Source: JAQWQB01 sp047636995 (GTDB lineage Bacteria > Bacteroidota > Bacteroidia > Flavobacteriales_D > Sanyastnellaceae). Taken from it: 64,000 nucleotides of DNA. The notes under the pieces are model-generated. The model did not search any database and was not told the origin of the DNA. It worked only from the letters and a program-made list of their open reading frames with translations. The translations under genes and the position numbers were made by a program. Below are positions 1 to 6,666 of the stretch, one piece after another. Each line of letters begins with the position of its first letter. The first letter of the stretch is position 1. Location: positions 1 through 64,000 of the forward strand of contig JBLIGQ010000010.1 in the NCBI GenBank assembly GCA_047636995.1. Direction: 5' to 3'.

Positions 1-253
1 CGTCAGAAAGGCATACTAAAAACCTTCCGTTGATTAAATGAGAGGAAGTGCATTTCAAAACACCGTCAATTTCAGAGAGCGAATAGCCCGTGTGTGAACC
101 TTGAACCAAAACAAACGAATTGTTGTAGGTGGTTTGAGCCTTAGCACTCAACATGAAAGCAAGGGTAACTACAGTTAATATGTACTTGGTGAGTTTCAGT
201 GTGTGATGGTTAGTTTCCCTGTAACTGTTTCCTTTGTGGTTTCGACGGCCCAT
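1..253 (-). CDS. Partial T9SS cargo protein, N-terminal end (paralogue of the gene at 1596-3215)
   Basis: The minus-strand frame running off the left edge encodes a signal peptide (KLTKYILTVVTLAFMLSAKA) and about 45 mature residues. It matches the N-terminus of the gene at 1596-3215 nearly residue for residue (AQTTYN, then EIDGVLK and NGRFLV). The only in-frame ATG is at 253-251, which gives an arginine/lysine-rich leader overlapping the 3' end of the remnant at 196-804. That leader is not shared with the paralogue, whose similarity begins at the residues ETNHHT. The true start is therefore uncertain, and a non-ATG start near 199-215 is possible. By analogy with the paralogue this is a secreted surface protein, but its C-terminal sorting domain lies outside the window. 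Confidence 0.6.
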   Translation of the reverse strand, partial: MGRRNHKGNSYRETNHHTLKLTKYILTVVTLAFMLSAKAQTTYNNSFVLVQGSHTGYSLSEIDGVLKCTSSHLINGRFLVCLSD

Positions 254-804
254 TGGTAAGTGCCTGTTGCCCAGTTCGAGGTGTTAAGGGAGAGTTGTTG
301 TTCACTGTTGGTAAGTTGCTCTTGGTGAACAAGGGTTCCATTATTTGTATAAATATACAGTTTCGTGGGCACATTTCCCGCTTTCAAGTTCAACTGTACA
401 TTCACCAACTGGTTGGCCGGATTTGGAAAAACCAACACTTCGTCTTTAATGGTGGAAAGTCGATTCACCGACATGCTTCTTGGAGTCCAAGAACTGTTCA
501 ACGCTGGTGGAATAAAATAATTCTCGTCATAATAAGCGTTCAGCACATTCATTGCCTCACGACCGGCGAAGGTCCAAAAGTAATCGGCTATGTCACGCAG
601 CTCTTCAACTTCATTGACCACTAACTCGTCCCATAAACGCCCGTCCAACTGGATGAATTCATCCAGTTCCAACAACTTCTTCAACTGGAAATATTCGTCA
701 CTTGATTTGAATTTAGGGTCGAAGTGAAGTGAACGGGGGGCAGCTGAATTCCCTCCCATCGCACGATCTCCTTTCGGTGGAGGAAGCTGTGACCACTGTT
801 TCAC
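196..804 (-). pseudogene. C-terminal remnant of a T9SS cargo protein, 5' end replaced by a repeat
   Basis: The last ~80 residues are a type A T9SS sorting domain (VFPNPANQLVNVQ, then LYIYTNNGTLVHQEQL, ending GKLTITH and a stop). The ~100 residues before it (HFDPKFKSSDEYFQLKK onward) look like the end of a longer secreted protein. Residues 1-23 are encoded by a 121-bp repeat (736-856) found again at 3266-3386, and both possible starts (GTG at 804, ATG at 759) lie inside that repeat. There is no signal peptide. The gene therefore appears to have been truncated by recombination at the repeat, leaving a fragment that could not be exported. A translated fragment is possible, but a functional T9SS protein is not. 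Confidence 0.65.
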
Positions 805-856
805 AGGGTCAGGGGCTGAGGTGGAGTCTGCGGCCCGTCGCTAGCGCTCTGGGTTA
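736..856. repeat. 121-bp dispersed repeat, copy 1
   Basis: Identical base for base to 3266-3386, at a distance of 2530 bp. It contains the inverse of the 56-bp unit (the stretch reading GTGACCACTGTTTCACAG) and a GCTAGCGCT palindrome. It forms the 5' boundary of the truncated gene at 196-804. A second shared block of 32 bp, with an AGGTCG/CGACCT hairpin, follows at 855-886 and recurs at 3459-3490. Confidence 0.9.
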
Positions 857-1011
857 AAAAGCTGCGACCTGCTTCGCTAGGTCGTGTGTTACTTCTGAAA
901 TGCTAAATTCAATCTCCCTTAGAACTCTAAGCTACAAATGGCTTGCTTCCTGCTCAACTCATGAACCTGCGGAGCAGTGGTCATAGCCTTCTTCCCCACA
1001 GACCCCCACGC

Positions 1012-1138
1012 AGCCTGACTCTGCGAAGCAGTGTCTTATTCTACTACCTTCATCGGCCGGGCACAGCCCGACCCTACTGTTCCGCCATAAATTATTGATG
1101 GGCGGATGCAATCCGCCTCTGTTCACCCACAGACTCCT
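1012..1138. repeat. 127-bp element, copy 1
   Basis: Matches 1367-1493 with one visible difference (A/G at 1062/1417), offset 355 bp. It contains three small palindromes: CTGCGAAGCAG, the GGCCGGGC...GCCCGACC stem at 1055-1073 followed by CTAC (GTAG on the minus strand), and the GGCGGATGCAATCCGCC hairpin. Confidence 0.9.
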
Positions 1139-1148
1139 ACGTAGCCCC

Positions 1149-1370
1149 TGACCCTGTGAAGCAGTGGTCATAGCCTTTTCACCCAGAGACTCCAACGCCA
1201 CCCCTGACCCTGTGAAACAGCGGTCATAGCCTTTTTACCCGAAGACTCCAACGTAGCCCCTGACCCTGTGAAGCAGTGGTCATAGCCCTTTCACTCAGAG
1301 ACTCCACCGCCACCCTTGACCCTGTGAAACAGCGGTCATAGCCTTTTTACCCGAAGACTCAAACGTAGCC
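1149..1370. repeat. 56-bp tandem repeat, four units in ABAB order
   Basis: Units start at 1149, 1205, 1261 and 1317 (56, 56, 56 and 54 bp), each beginning TGACCCTGTGAA. Units 1 and 3 share one variant (GAAGCAGTGGTCATAG), and units 2 and 4 share another (GAAACAGCGGTCATAG). The array therefore probably grew by duplication of a 112-bp dimer. A fifth, degenerate unit at 963-1015 is separated from it by the 127-bp element. Confidence 0.85.
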
Positions 1371-1493
1371 TGACTCTGCGAAGCAGTGTCTTATTCTACT
1401 ACCTTCATCGGCCGGGCGCAGCCCGACCCTACTGTTCCGCCATAAATTATTGATGGGCGGATGCAATCCGCCTCTGTTCACCCACAGACTCCT
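1367..1493. repeat. 127-bp element, copy 2
   Basis: Second copy of 1012-1138 with one mismatch. The palindrome at 1410-1428 is again followed by CTAC. Together the two copies bracket the 56-bp tandem array. Confidence 0.9.
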
Positions 1494-1576
1494 TTTCAGC
1501 CCGACTCTGCGAAGCAGTGTCCCATTATACTCACCCCGAGCGCTAGCGAGTGGGCTGCAGACTCCTACGTAGCCGA

Positions 1577-1607
1577 GACTCTGCGAAGCAGCGTCTTATT
1601 CTACTAC
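1577..1607. repeat. 31-bp inverted repeat, end next to the stop of the 1596-3215 gene
   Basis: Matches the reverse complement of 3199-3229 at 26 of 31 positions. The two copies flank the gene between them. This copy carries the gene's TAA stop (1596-1598) and its last three codons (V-V-E), and contains the CTGCGAAGCAG mini-hairpin. Confidence 0.8.
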
Positions 1608-3215
1608 CAGCAGCTCGCTCTGCACAACCCTTCCCTTATCTTCCAACACCAGCACATAACTCCCACTTGCCAATTCAGGCAGCACCCACATATACGTGGT
1701 ATTCATCCCATCTGCGCGGGTAGAGGCTACTTCCTTCCCTTGCTGGTCATACACCACAAAGCGCGGCGCTCTGCCTTGGTAATTCCCTAGGTATAGATTG
1801 AGTTGACCACCGCTTATAAATGGATTCGGACCAAAGGTGAAGTATGTTACTTGTTCTTCTTGCTCGTCAACCCCCACATCTTGGCAGCCTGGGATCAAAC
1901 AACCGTAAGCGTCTAACTTCACAATCCAGCCTTTTTGAAGCGGGTCTTTAATGGTGAATACTTCTTGGGTAAAATCAGCTGAAGTTCCTGTAAATGCGAC
2001 TCCCCCATCGCTGGTAGCACATACGTCATAAACATCATCTAATTTATCATCAGATTCAATATAGCGGTAATACCGTTTCCACATCAGCTCTCCATTTTCG
2101 CTATTGAACTTGGCTACCAAGGCGTCGTCCATGCGGTCACCAAAAACGGGGTCGGTTTCAGGGAGGTCATAAGAAACACTGGCGGTAGCTACGTAATTAC
2201 CATCAGTAGTGATGCACACATCAGTAAATTCTTGTCTGCCATTGCCCCATTGCATATCAATATGGGAAGACCATAATAAGTTAAGATCACTATCGAATTT
2301 CGTCATGGCCGGGTCAGATGAATAGCCTTGGAATTGAATAATGGAACCAACCATTACAAAAGCTTCTTCATCTGAAAGCATTTCTTTCGCATTGGTTAAG
2401 TTCAATTCTCCGCCAAAGCCTGCAATTAGGTCCTCTTCAGAATACGTTGCTAATAACTCTCCTTCCATTGAAAACCTATGGATTGAAATTTCGTTGTCTA
2501 TCACGAGCTCCGTTGGCCACGTTTCTATCACGACAAACACTTCATCGTTTAGAACAGTGATTGCGTAAGCTCTTTCAACATACTCTGTGCGCCAGTCATG
2601 GTACCATTGGAATTCGTCGTTTTCATTAAAGCACATGACCCCTGTATCTATAGATGTCTCTGAGCTTGAAATACCATCATAAGTGAAAAGAACAGTGCCG
2701 TTATCCAATAAGATCCAATCTCTTGGCAAGACCTGACTAGACCCGGTGTAGTCTGGATCATCTTCATACCATGGGTTGTACATTTCCTTGTACCGCAACA
2801 CACTTGCTTCCGCATCAAAAACATGATAGTAACCTACTTGGACCTCATCACTATTCAACACTTGGCCGCACTGCAATAGTTCCCCTTGTGATAAACTCAA
2901 ACCGTCCTCCCCAGACAAAAACCCATAAGTTGCCTCTGTATACCCATACAGAACGGTATTCAGCAAACCGCCCTCCTCATCAACATCAGATAAGCCTACC
3001 AAAAACCGACCAGGAACGAGATGATAAGACGTCACCTTTAAAACACCATCTATTTGGGCTAAGGCAACACCAATCTGTGTATTGACCAACACAAATTTCT
3101 TGTTGTAGGTGGTTTGAGCCTTTGCACCCAACATAAAAGCAAGGGTAACTATGGTTAATATGTACTTGGTTAGTTTCAGTGTGTGATGGTTAGTTTCGGT
3201 AGTATAATACGACAC
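1596..3215 (-). CDS. T9SS-secreted protein with type A sorting domain (539 aa)
   Basis: Signal peptide at about residues 13-34 (TKYILTIVTLAFMLGAKAQ). A ~420-residue middle with propeller-like repeats follows (WSSHIDMQWGNGRQEFTDV, then GNYVATASVSYD and DGGVAFTGTS), as in proteins that record values against a running account. The end is a T9SS type A domain (FTFGPNPFISGGQLNLY to the last strand SELLVVE). It is expected to be exported across the outer membrane and surface-attached or released. The start is GTG; an in-frame TAA lies just upstream and no ATG precedes the signal peptide, so GTG is the best choice. Start and stop codons both lie inside inverted copies of a 31-bp repeat. It is a paralogue of the partial gene at the left edge. 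The molecular function is not recognised. Confidence 0.8.
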   Translation of the reverse strand: MSYYTTETNHHTLKLTKYILTIVTLAFMLGAKAQTTYNKKFVLVNTQIGVALAQIDGVLKVTSYHLVPGRFLVGLSDVDEEGGLLNTVLYGYTEATYGFLSGEDGLSLSQGELLQCGQVLNSDEVQVGYYHVFDAEASVLRYKEMYNPWYEDDPDYTGSSQVLPRDWILLDNGTVLFTYDGISSSETSIDTGVMCFNENDEFQWYHDWRTEYVERAYAITVLNDEVFVVIETWPTELVIDNEISIHRFSMEGELLATYSEEDLIAGFGGELNLTNAKEMLSDEEAFVMVGSIIQFQGYSSDPAMTKFDSDLNLLWSSHIDMQWGNGRQEFTDVCITTDGNYVATASVSYDLPETDPVFGDRMDDALVAKFNSENGELMWKRYYRYIESDDKLDDVYDVCATSDGGVAFTGTSADFTQEVFTIKDPLQKGWIVKLDAYGCLIPGCQDVGVDEQEEQVTYFTFGPNPFISGGQLNLYLGNYQGRAPRFVVYDQQGKEVASTRADGMNTTYMWVLPELASGSYVLVLEDKGRVVQSELLVVE

Positions 3216-3229
3216 TGCTTAGCAGCGTC
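3199..3229. repeat. 31-bp inverted repeat, end next to the start of the 1596-3215 gene
   Basis: Inverted partner of 1577-1607 (26/31). It supplies the GTG start codon (3215-3213) and the first five codons. Another copy in the same orientation lies at 3385-3412; copies in the other orientation lie near 1020, 1375, 1505, 3609 and 5120. Confidence 0.8.
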
Positions 3230-3646
3230 TGAATCCTTAAAGATAAGCGTTCTGTTCTGTTTTTCGGGGGCAGCTGAATTCCCTCCCATCGCACGATCTC
3301 CTTTCGGTGGAGGAAGCTGTGACCACTGTTTCACAGGGTCAGGGGCTGAGGTGGAGTCTGCGGCCCGTCGCTAGCGCTCTGGGTTAGTATAATGGGACAC
3401 TGCTTCGCAGAGTCTGGGTGGAAGAGGAGTCTGCGGGTTACTCGCTGGCACTCCAGGCTAAAAAGCTGCGACCTGCTTCGCTAGGTCGTGGTAGATGGCT
3501 TAGCTTAAGTGATGGCCGATCCTTATGCGGCATCATAGCCCGTTCCTGAGCGTAGTCGAAGGGCTTCGGCTTTTCTCAGCCACCGAACCACAGACTCACG
3601 CGCAGACAGACTCTGCGAAGCAGCGTCCCATTATTATTAAGCGTTC
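3216..3646. other. Gene-free repeat region between two minus-strand genes
   Basis: Holds the second copy of the 121-bp repeat (3266-3386), a 31-bp-type repeat (3385-3412), the 32-bp AGGTCG hairpin block (3459-3490), a CCTGAGCGTAGTCGAAGG motif (3545-3562) resembling a palindromic repeat common in many bacterial genomes, and another CTGCGAAGCAG repeat (about 3609-3639) just downstream of the stop at 3647. No coding sequence is supported. Confidence 0.75.
3266..3386. repeat. 121-bp dispersed repeat, copy 2
   Basis: Identical to 736-856. Here it lies 50 bp upstream of the 1596-3215 gene and is not fused to a coding frame. Confidence 0.9.
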
Positions 3647-4384
3647 TTAAGCTAAAGCTCCGCCATCATCTAGAGAATTCGGCGGTAACCCACTATCATC
3701 CTCCCCTCCACTATCATCTGTAAAAGCAGACCTACTGCCAAATGGAATTACCTTTCGGATGGTGAAATAGCCTTTGACAAAGGTTGGTGCAGATTCTGAA
3801 AGCTGAACCACAAGCTTGTCTAAGTAGTCTTCAAACAACTTCTTCGCCTCATCTACAAGTGCATAAAGCTCTTGCGTGAGTACCGTGCGACGCGCAATGG
3901 CCTGTCGCGGCGCGGTCATCTGTTCTGAAAAGTTGGAAACAAGCGCTGAAAATGAATCCAATCGTTCCTGATCCCACCCGAATGGTGATAATTGCTCAGA
4001 ACCGATATTCACCGCCTCTTCCAACAAGGCGGTTAAACGATCGATGTTCATGTTCACCGCTCCTCTCGTTAACTCCGTTGGAGTCACCGTTACGCGCGCC
4101 TCAAGCGACACATCTTCCTGCTCCTTGGCAAAGGTGGTCAAGGCAGACGACAGTTGAATCGCAATCACATTCACCCGTTCGCGCTGAAGATCCTTGGTCT
4201 GGGTAATCCCTTTCAAGTTCTTTGAGCGCTTCGTGCTTAACGCCCAAATATCAGATTGTAGGGCTTTTAATTGGTCGAACTTCGCCTGAAGTACAGGCAT
4301 TTTTGTAAAATTCTCTACCTCATTCTCAAGGTAGTTCACAACAGCAGACATCATCCGCAGTTGTGCATTGGCTGACTTATTCAT
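3647..4384 (-). CDS. Uncharacterised helical protein next to a 21-bp repeat array (245 aa)
   Basis: No signal peptide or membrane segment is visible, so it is probably cytoplasmic. The sequence is almost entirely predicted helix with heptad-like spacing (MMSAVVNYLENEVENF; LQAKFDQLKALQSDIWAL; TVLTQELYALVDEAKKLFED), ending in an acidic glycine/serine-rich tail (DDSGGEDDSGLPPN). It starts at ATG 4384. The overall plan, with helical repeats, a central TELTRG segment and a late APRQAIARR segment, resembles ~210-250-residue hypothetical proteins I associate with Flavobacteria, but I cannot assign a function. It is a lone gene. Upstream lies a ~250-bp leader and then the 21-bp periodic array at 4635-5096; downstream is a repeat hairpin that may end transcription. 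Confidence 0.75.
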   Translation of the reverse strand: MNKSANAQLRMMSAVVNYLENEVENFTKMPVLQAKFDQLKALQSDIWALSTKRSKNLKGITQTKDLQRERVNVIAIQLSSALTTFAKEQEDVSLEARVTVTPTELTRGAVNMNIDRLTALLEEAVNIGSEQLSPFGWDQERLDSFSALVSNFSEQMTAPRQAIARRTVLTQELYALVDEAKKLFEDYLDKLVVQLSESAPTFVKGYFTIRKVIPFGSRSAFTDDSGGEDDSGLPPNSLDDGGALA

Positions 4385-4634
4385 ATCAAAATAGTTTAGT
4401 ATTTCACTTCCGCCTCGTGCAAAAGCGTTTCACCAAATCTTGACATTTGATGCGTGCATACCAAATTTTTCAGCCCGAAAAAAAAGCATATTTATACAGG
4501 TCTAACTTTTTAAGCGGGTTGATAATCAGGTAAATACCCTTTACAAATACCGAGCTGTATCCACTGCTCTCGCCCGTTACAAGGGTGTTTTAACTCACAC
4601 GGTTTACATTCAACAAACAACTTTAGCTGCTCAT
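4385..4634 (-). promoter_or_regulatory. Leader/promoter region between the helical-protein gene and the 21-bp array
   Basis: About 250 bp of AT-rich sequence with a poly-A/T run near 4479-4487 and three copies of ATTTGG or CAAAT-type words (4434, 4446, 4462). I see no perfect TAnnTTTG element, so the promoter position is not fixed. It is included because it is the only plausible site for expression of the gene ending at 3647. Confidence 0.3.
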
Positions 4635-5096
4635 TTTTACGCGTGTTCTATTTAGCATCACGCGCGTTCTATTTGCTTTCACGTCCTTCCTATTCACCAA
4701 CACGCGTGTCCTATTCGTCAACAGACCCTTCCTATTTCATTTCACGCCCTTCCTACTTTGCTTCATGCTCGTCCTACTCATCCTCTTACCCTTCCTACTC
4801 GTCAACAGCACCTTCCCACTGATCAACATCCCCTCCTACTTCCCTTCTCTGCCTTCCTATTTGCGTTCACGTCCTTCCTCCTGACAAAACCGACCTCGGC
4901 ATCAGTCGTCACCACCTTCCTACTATGCTTCACTACCTCCCTACTCGCTCACTTACCCTCCCTATTCACTTTCACAAAGGCAATTTTCATTTTCACAGAG
5001 GCGCCATTTGATTGCACATGGGCGCGATTTACTTTCACGGAGGTACTATTCAGTTTGGCACAGGCAATTTTCACTTTCGCACAGGCACCAGCGGTC
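4635..5096. repeat. 21-bp period degenerate tandem array, 22 units
   Basis: The interval divides exactly into 22 blocks of 21 bp. The minus-strand consensus is roughly AATAGGAAGG-CGTGAA; in the last six units the core changes to a GCC(T/A)-type variant (plus strand CAC-GAGGC). Units differ at many positions, yet the length never varies, apart from a 1-bp shift of the motif inside the unit near 4826. Twenty-one bp is two helical turns and also seven codons. Neither strand is open across the whole array in one frame, which argues against a coding array. No spacer/repeat alternation is present. Confidence 0.8.
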
Positions 5097-5518
5097 ATAA
5101 CATAGGCACCAGCCACTCCTGACCCTGCGAAGCAGTGTCCCATTATACTACCCCAGCGCCCACTCACTGCATATTCTTGTTTTCGCGAGCTAAGCTCGCG
5201 ACCTCTTCTAGATCATACCCGCCGCCGCCTGCCCAAGAATTCCATTCGTGGCTACTGCCGTCCAAAACGGGATTGTTCATGAATAGAGAAGCTAAGAGTT
5301 AAAGACTTTAGAAATAGATAGTCGTTTTTCTGTTGTTACAGCTCCCTTTGAAGCCTCTACCAACACTGACTTTATCAACTGACCCGTACAATTTCGCAAT
5401 GAACCTCCGTAATCGGAATGCACTGTTTGAGCCTCGGTTCAATAGGTTCCGTGAATAGTACTAGCCACGAACCTAGTTCGTAGGAAAAGGGTCCACCCCC
5501 TTGAGTTGGGCTGTTATA

Positions 5519-5541
5519 GTAGCCACGAATTCCATTCGTGG
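5519..5541 (+). repeat. REP-like element: GTAG plus CCACGA/TCGTGG hairpin
   Basis: GTAG at 5519-5522 is followed directly by a perfect 6-bp stem (CCACGA...TCGTGG, 5523-5541) with a 7-nt loop. A degenerate version with CTAG instead of GTAG occurs at 5461-5484. A GTAG head joined to a palindrome is the layout of REP sequences moved by RAYT-type transposases. Confidence 0.65.
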
Positions 5542-5582
5542 GCATGGAGCATGGAGAGAGGAGTGAATTGCAGAAATTGAAA

Positions 5583-5605
5583 GTAGCCACGAAATTCTTT
5601 CGTGG
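5583..5605 (+). repeat. REP-like element, second full copy
   Basis: GTAG at 5583-5586, then CCACGA and TCGTGG arms at 5587-5605, with a loop differing from the neighbours. Same orientation as the copies at 5519 and 5727. Confidence 0.65.
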
Positions 5606-5726
5606 TAGTCACGGTTTTGGCTCCACCTTTTGGAGAAAAAAGGTGGAAAGAAAATAAATGGATCGAGGAGAAACTCTCCAAGAATTCCATTCGAGGGCTT
5701 GGAGATAAAAGTGAATAGTACCAAAT

Positions 5727-5749
5727 GTAGCCACGAGCTTCGCTCGTGG
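5727..5749 (+). repeat. REP-like element, third full copy
   Basis: GTAG at 5727-5730, then CCACGA and TCGTGG arms at 5731-5749 with additional pairing in the loop (GC..GC). It lies 20 bp downstream of the stop of the PorP-like gene at 5770 and could also act as a 3'-end hairpin for that operon. Confidence 0.65.
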
Positions 5750-5769
5750 GCGCTGGGTATTAGTATGTT

Positions 5770-6666
5770 TTATTGATTAAACCTAAACCCAACCAGAATC
5801 TCGTGGGTCCCTGTAGTGTGGTCTCGCAATGACGATGTCGTTAGATCATACGCATAGCCAATGCTAATGGCGTTGCGGTATTCATAGCCTGCCATCAGAA
5901 CGGCGGCGTCATTGCTTCTAAACGAAGCGCCCAACCACACCATGTCTTGGTAAGTGAAACGTGCACTCAACTCCCATTTTAAAGGTGTTGGTTTTACGTA
6001 TTTAAGCAAGATGGCAGGTTCAACAGTAAAGTCTGAATTGAGCGCGTATTTATATCCACCAGCAATCAAGTAGTGGTCTTCTAGCCTGTTTGATGCTTGT
6101 TCAACTGAGTCATAGAGTCGAATTTGATTCTGCAAGAGCTGCGGAAGCGTAAACCCTGCCCACCAGTTTTCTCCCTGCGCATACGCGCCGAAAGTAGCAT
6201 CGAATACGGTCTGGGATCTGAGCTCTGAATACAAGGCAGGATCTCCTTCCTCTTTCAAAGATATCTTGGTCCCATCAATAGCAAACTGCAACATGCCTCC
6301 CGAAAGGCCTAACCCAATCTTGATCTTTTCATTGATAAAGAAGTGGTAGGTGTAAGACAATTGAATGCCTGTTCTTCTGGTAGGACCCACATTGTCTGTG
6401 AATAAATGTCCACCCACTCCAACGTGTGGATTCTTCAGTTGACCTTGCAACGAAAGCGAAAATGTTCTTGGTGCATCTGTAATGCCCGTCCACTGTGTGC
6501 GGTTCATTCCGAACACCTGAAACTCCCTGGCTGAACCAGCATAAGCCGGATTCAACACGTAGTAGTTGTCCTGAAACATGCTAATTTGAGGCAGCTGTTG
6601 CGCAAACGTGCTCACCCCTCCTAAAAGGAAGAGTGCCGTAAATAGATATGTCAACAAATACCTCAT
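5770..6666 (-). CDS. PorP/SprF-family T9SS membrane protein (298 aa)
   Basis: Signal peptide (LFLLGGVSTFAQ), then the family hallmark near the mature N-terminus (QISMFQDNYYVLNPAYAGS) and a beta-barrel with alternating pattern (GVGGHLFTDNVGPTRRTG; GYEYRNAISIGYAYD), ending in an aromatic-type strand (HEILVGFRFN). In known systems SprF-type proteins sit in the outer membrane and are needed for export or surface attachment of the adhesin encoded next to them. The start ATG overlaps the TGA of the upstream giant adhesin gene (ATGA), so the two are very likely co-translated. It is the last gene of the four-gene operon starting at 16296. Confidence 0.88.
   Translation of the reverse strand: MRYLLTYLFTALFLLGGVSTFAQQLPQISMFQDNYYVLNPAYAGSAREFQVFGMNRTQWTGITDAPRTFSLSLQGQLKNPHVGVGGHLFTDNVGPTRRTGIQLSYTYHFFINEKIKIGLGLSGGMLQFAIDGTKISLKEEGDPALYSELRSQTVFDATFGAYAQGENWWAGFTLPQLLQNQIRLYDSVEQASNRLEDHYLIAGGYKYALNSDFTVEPAILLKYVKPTPLKWELSARFTYQDMVWLGASFRSNDAAVLMAGYEYRNAISIGYAYDLTTSSLRDHTTGTHEILVGFRFNQ

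Larger units (their letters stand above)
805..1595. other. Gene-free repeat mosaic
   Basis: No credible gene is present. The stretch is built from copies of a few elements: the 32-bp hairpin block (855-886), a degenerate 56-bp unit (963-1015), two copies of a 127-bp element (1012-1138, 1367-1493), four tandem 56-bp units (1149-1370), and extra copies of the CTGCGAAGCAG hairpin motif near 1505 and 1580. Short frames across it (959-1201 minus, 1461-1790 plus) are made of repeat sequence and carry no recognisable protein features. Confidence 0.8.
5097..5769. other. Gene-free region with REP-like palindromes
   Basis: Contains a 31-bp-type repeat (about 5117-5146), a CGCGAGCTAAGCTCGCG palindrome (5184-5200), a cluster of CCACGA...TCGTGG hairpins (listed separately), and an imperfect CCACC...GGTGG hairpin near 5625-5650. 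The frames 5375-5590 and 5473-5724 on the minus strand are read through these palindromes and show no protein features. Confidence 0.7.

Noticed and set aside
1012..1595. Integron attC sites in the palindromic repeats
   Set aside because: The GTTRRRY/RYYYAAC core sites of attC are absent and no integrase is present.
4635..5096. CRISPR array
   Set aside because: The units are adjoining 21-bp repeats with no spacers, and no cas gene is nearby.
4758..5167. Coding frames across the 21-bp array (4758-5105 plus, 4949-5167 minus)
   Set aside because: Each is open over only part of the array and is a by-product of 21 being a multiple of three; no start signal, domain or homologous feature is seen.
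5375..5724. Two small minus-strand proteins
   Set aside because: The frames run through the CCACGA palindromes, overlap each other and have no recognisable start context or domain.
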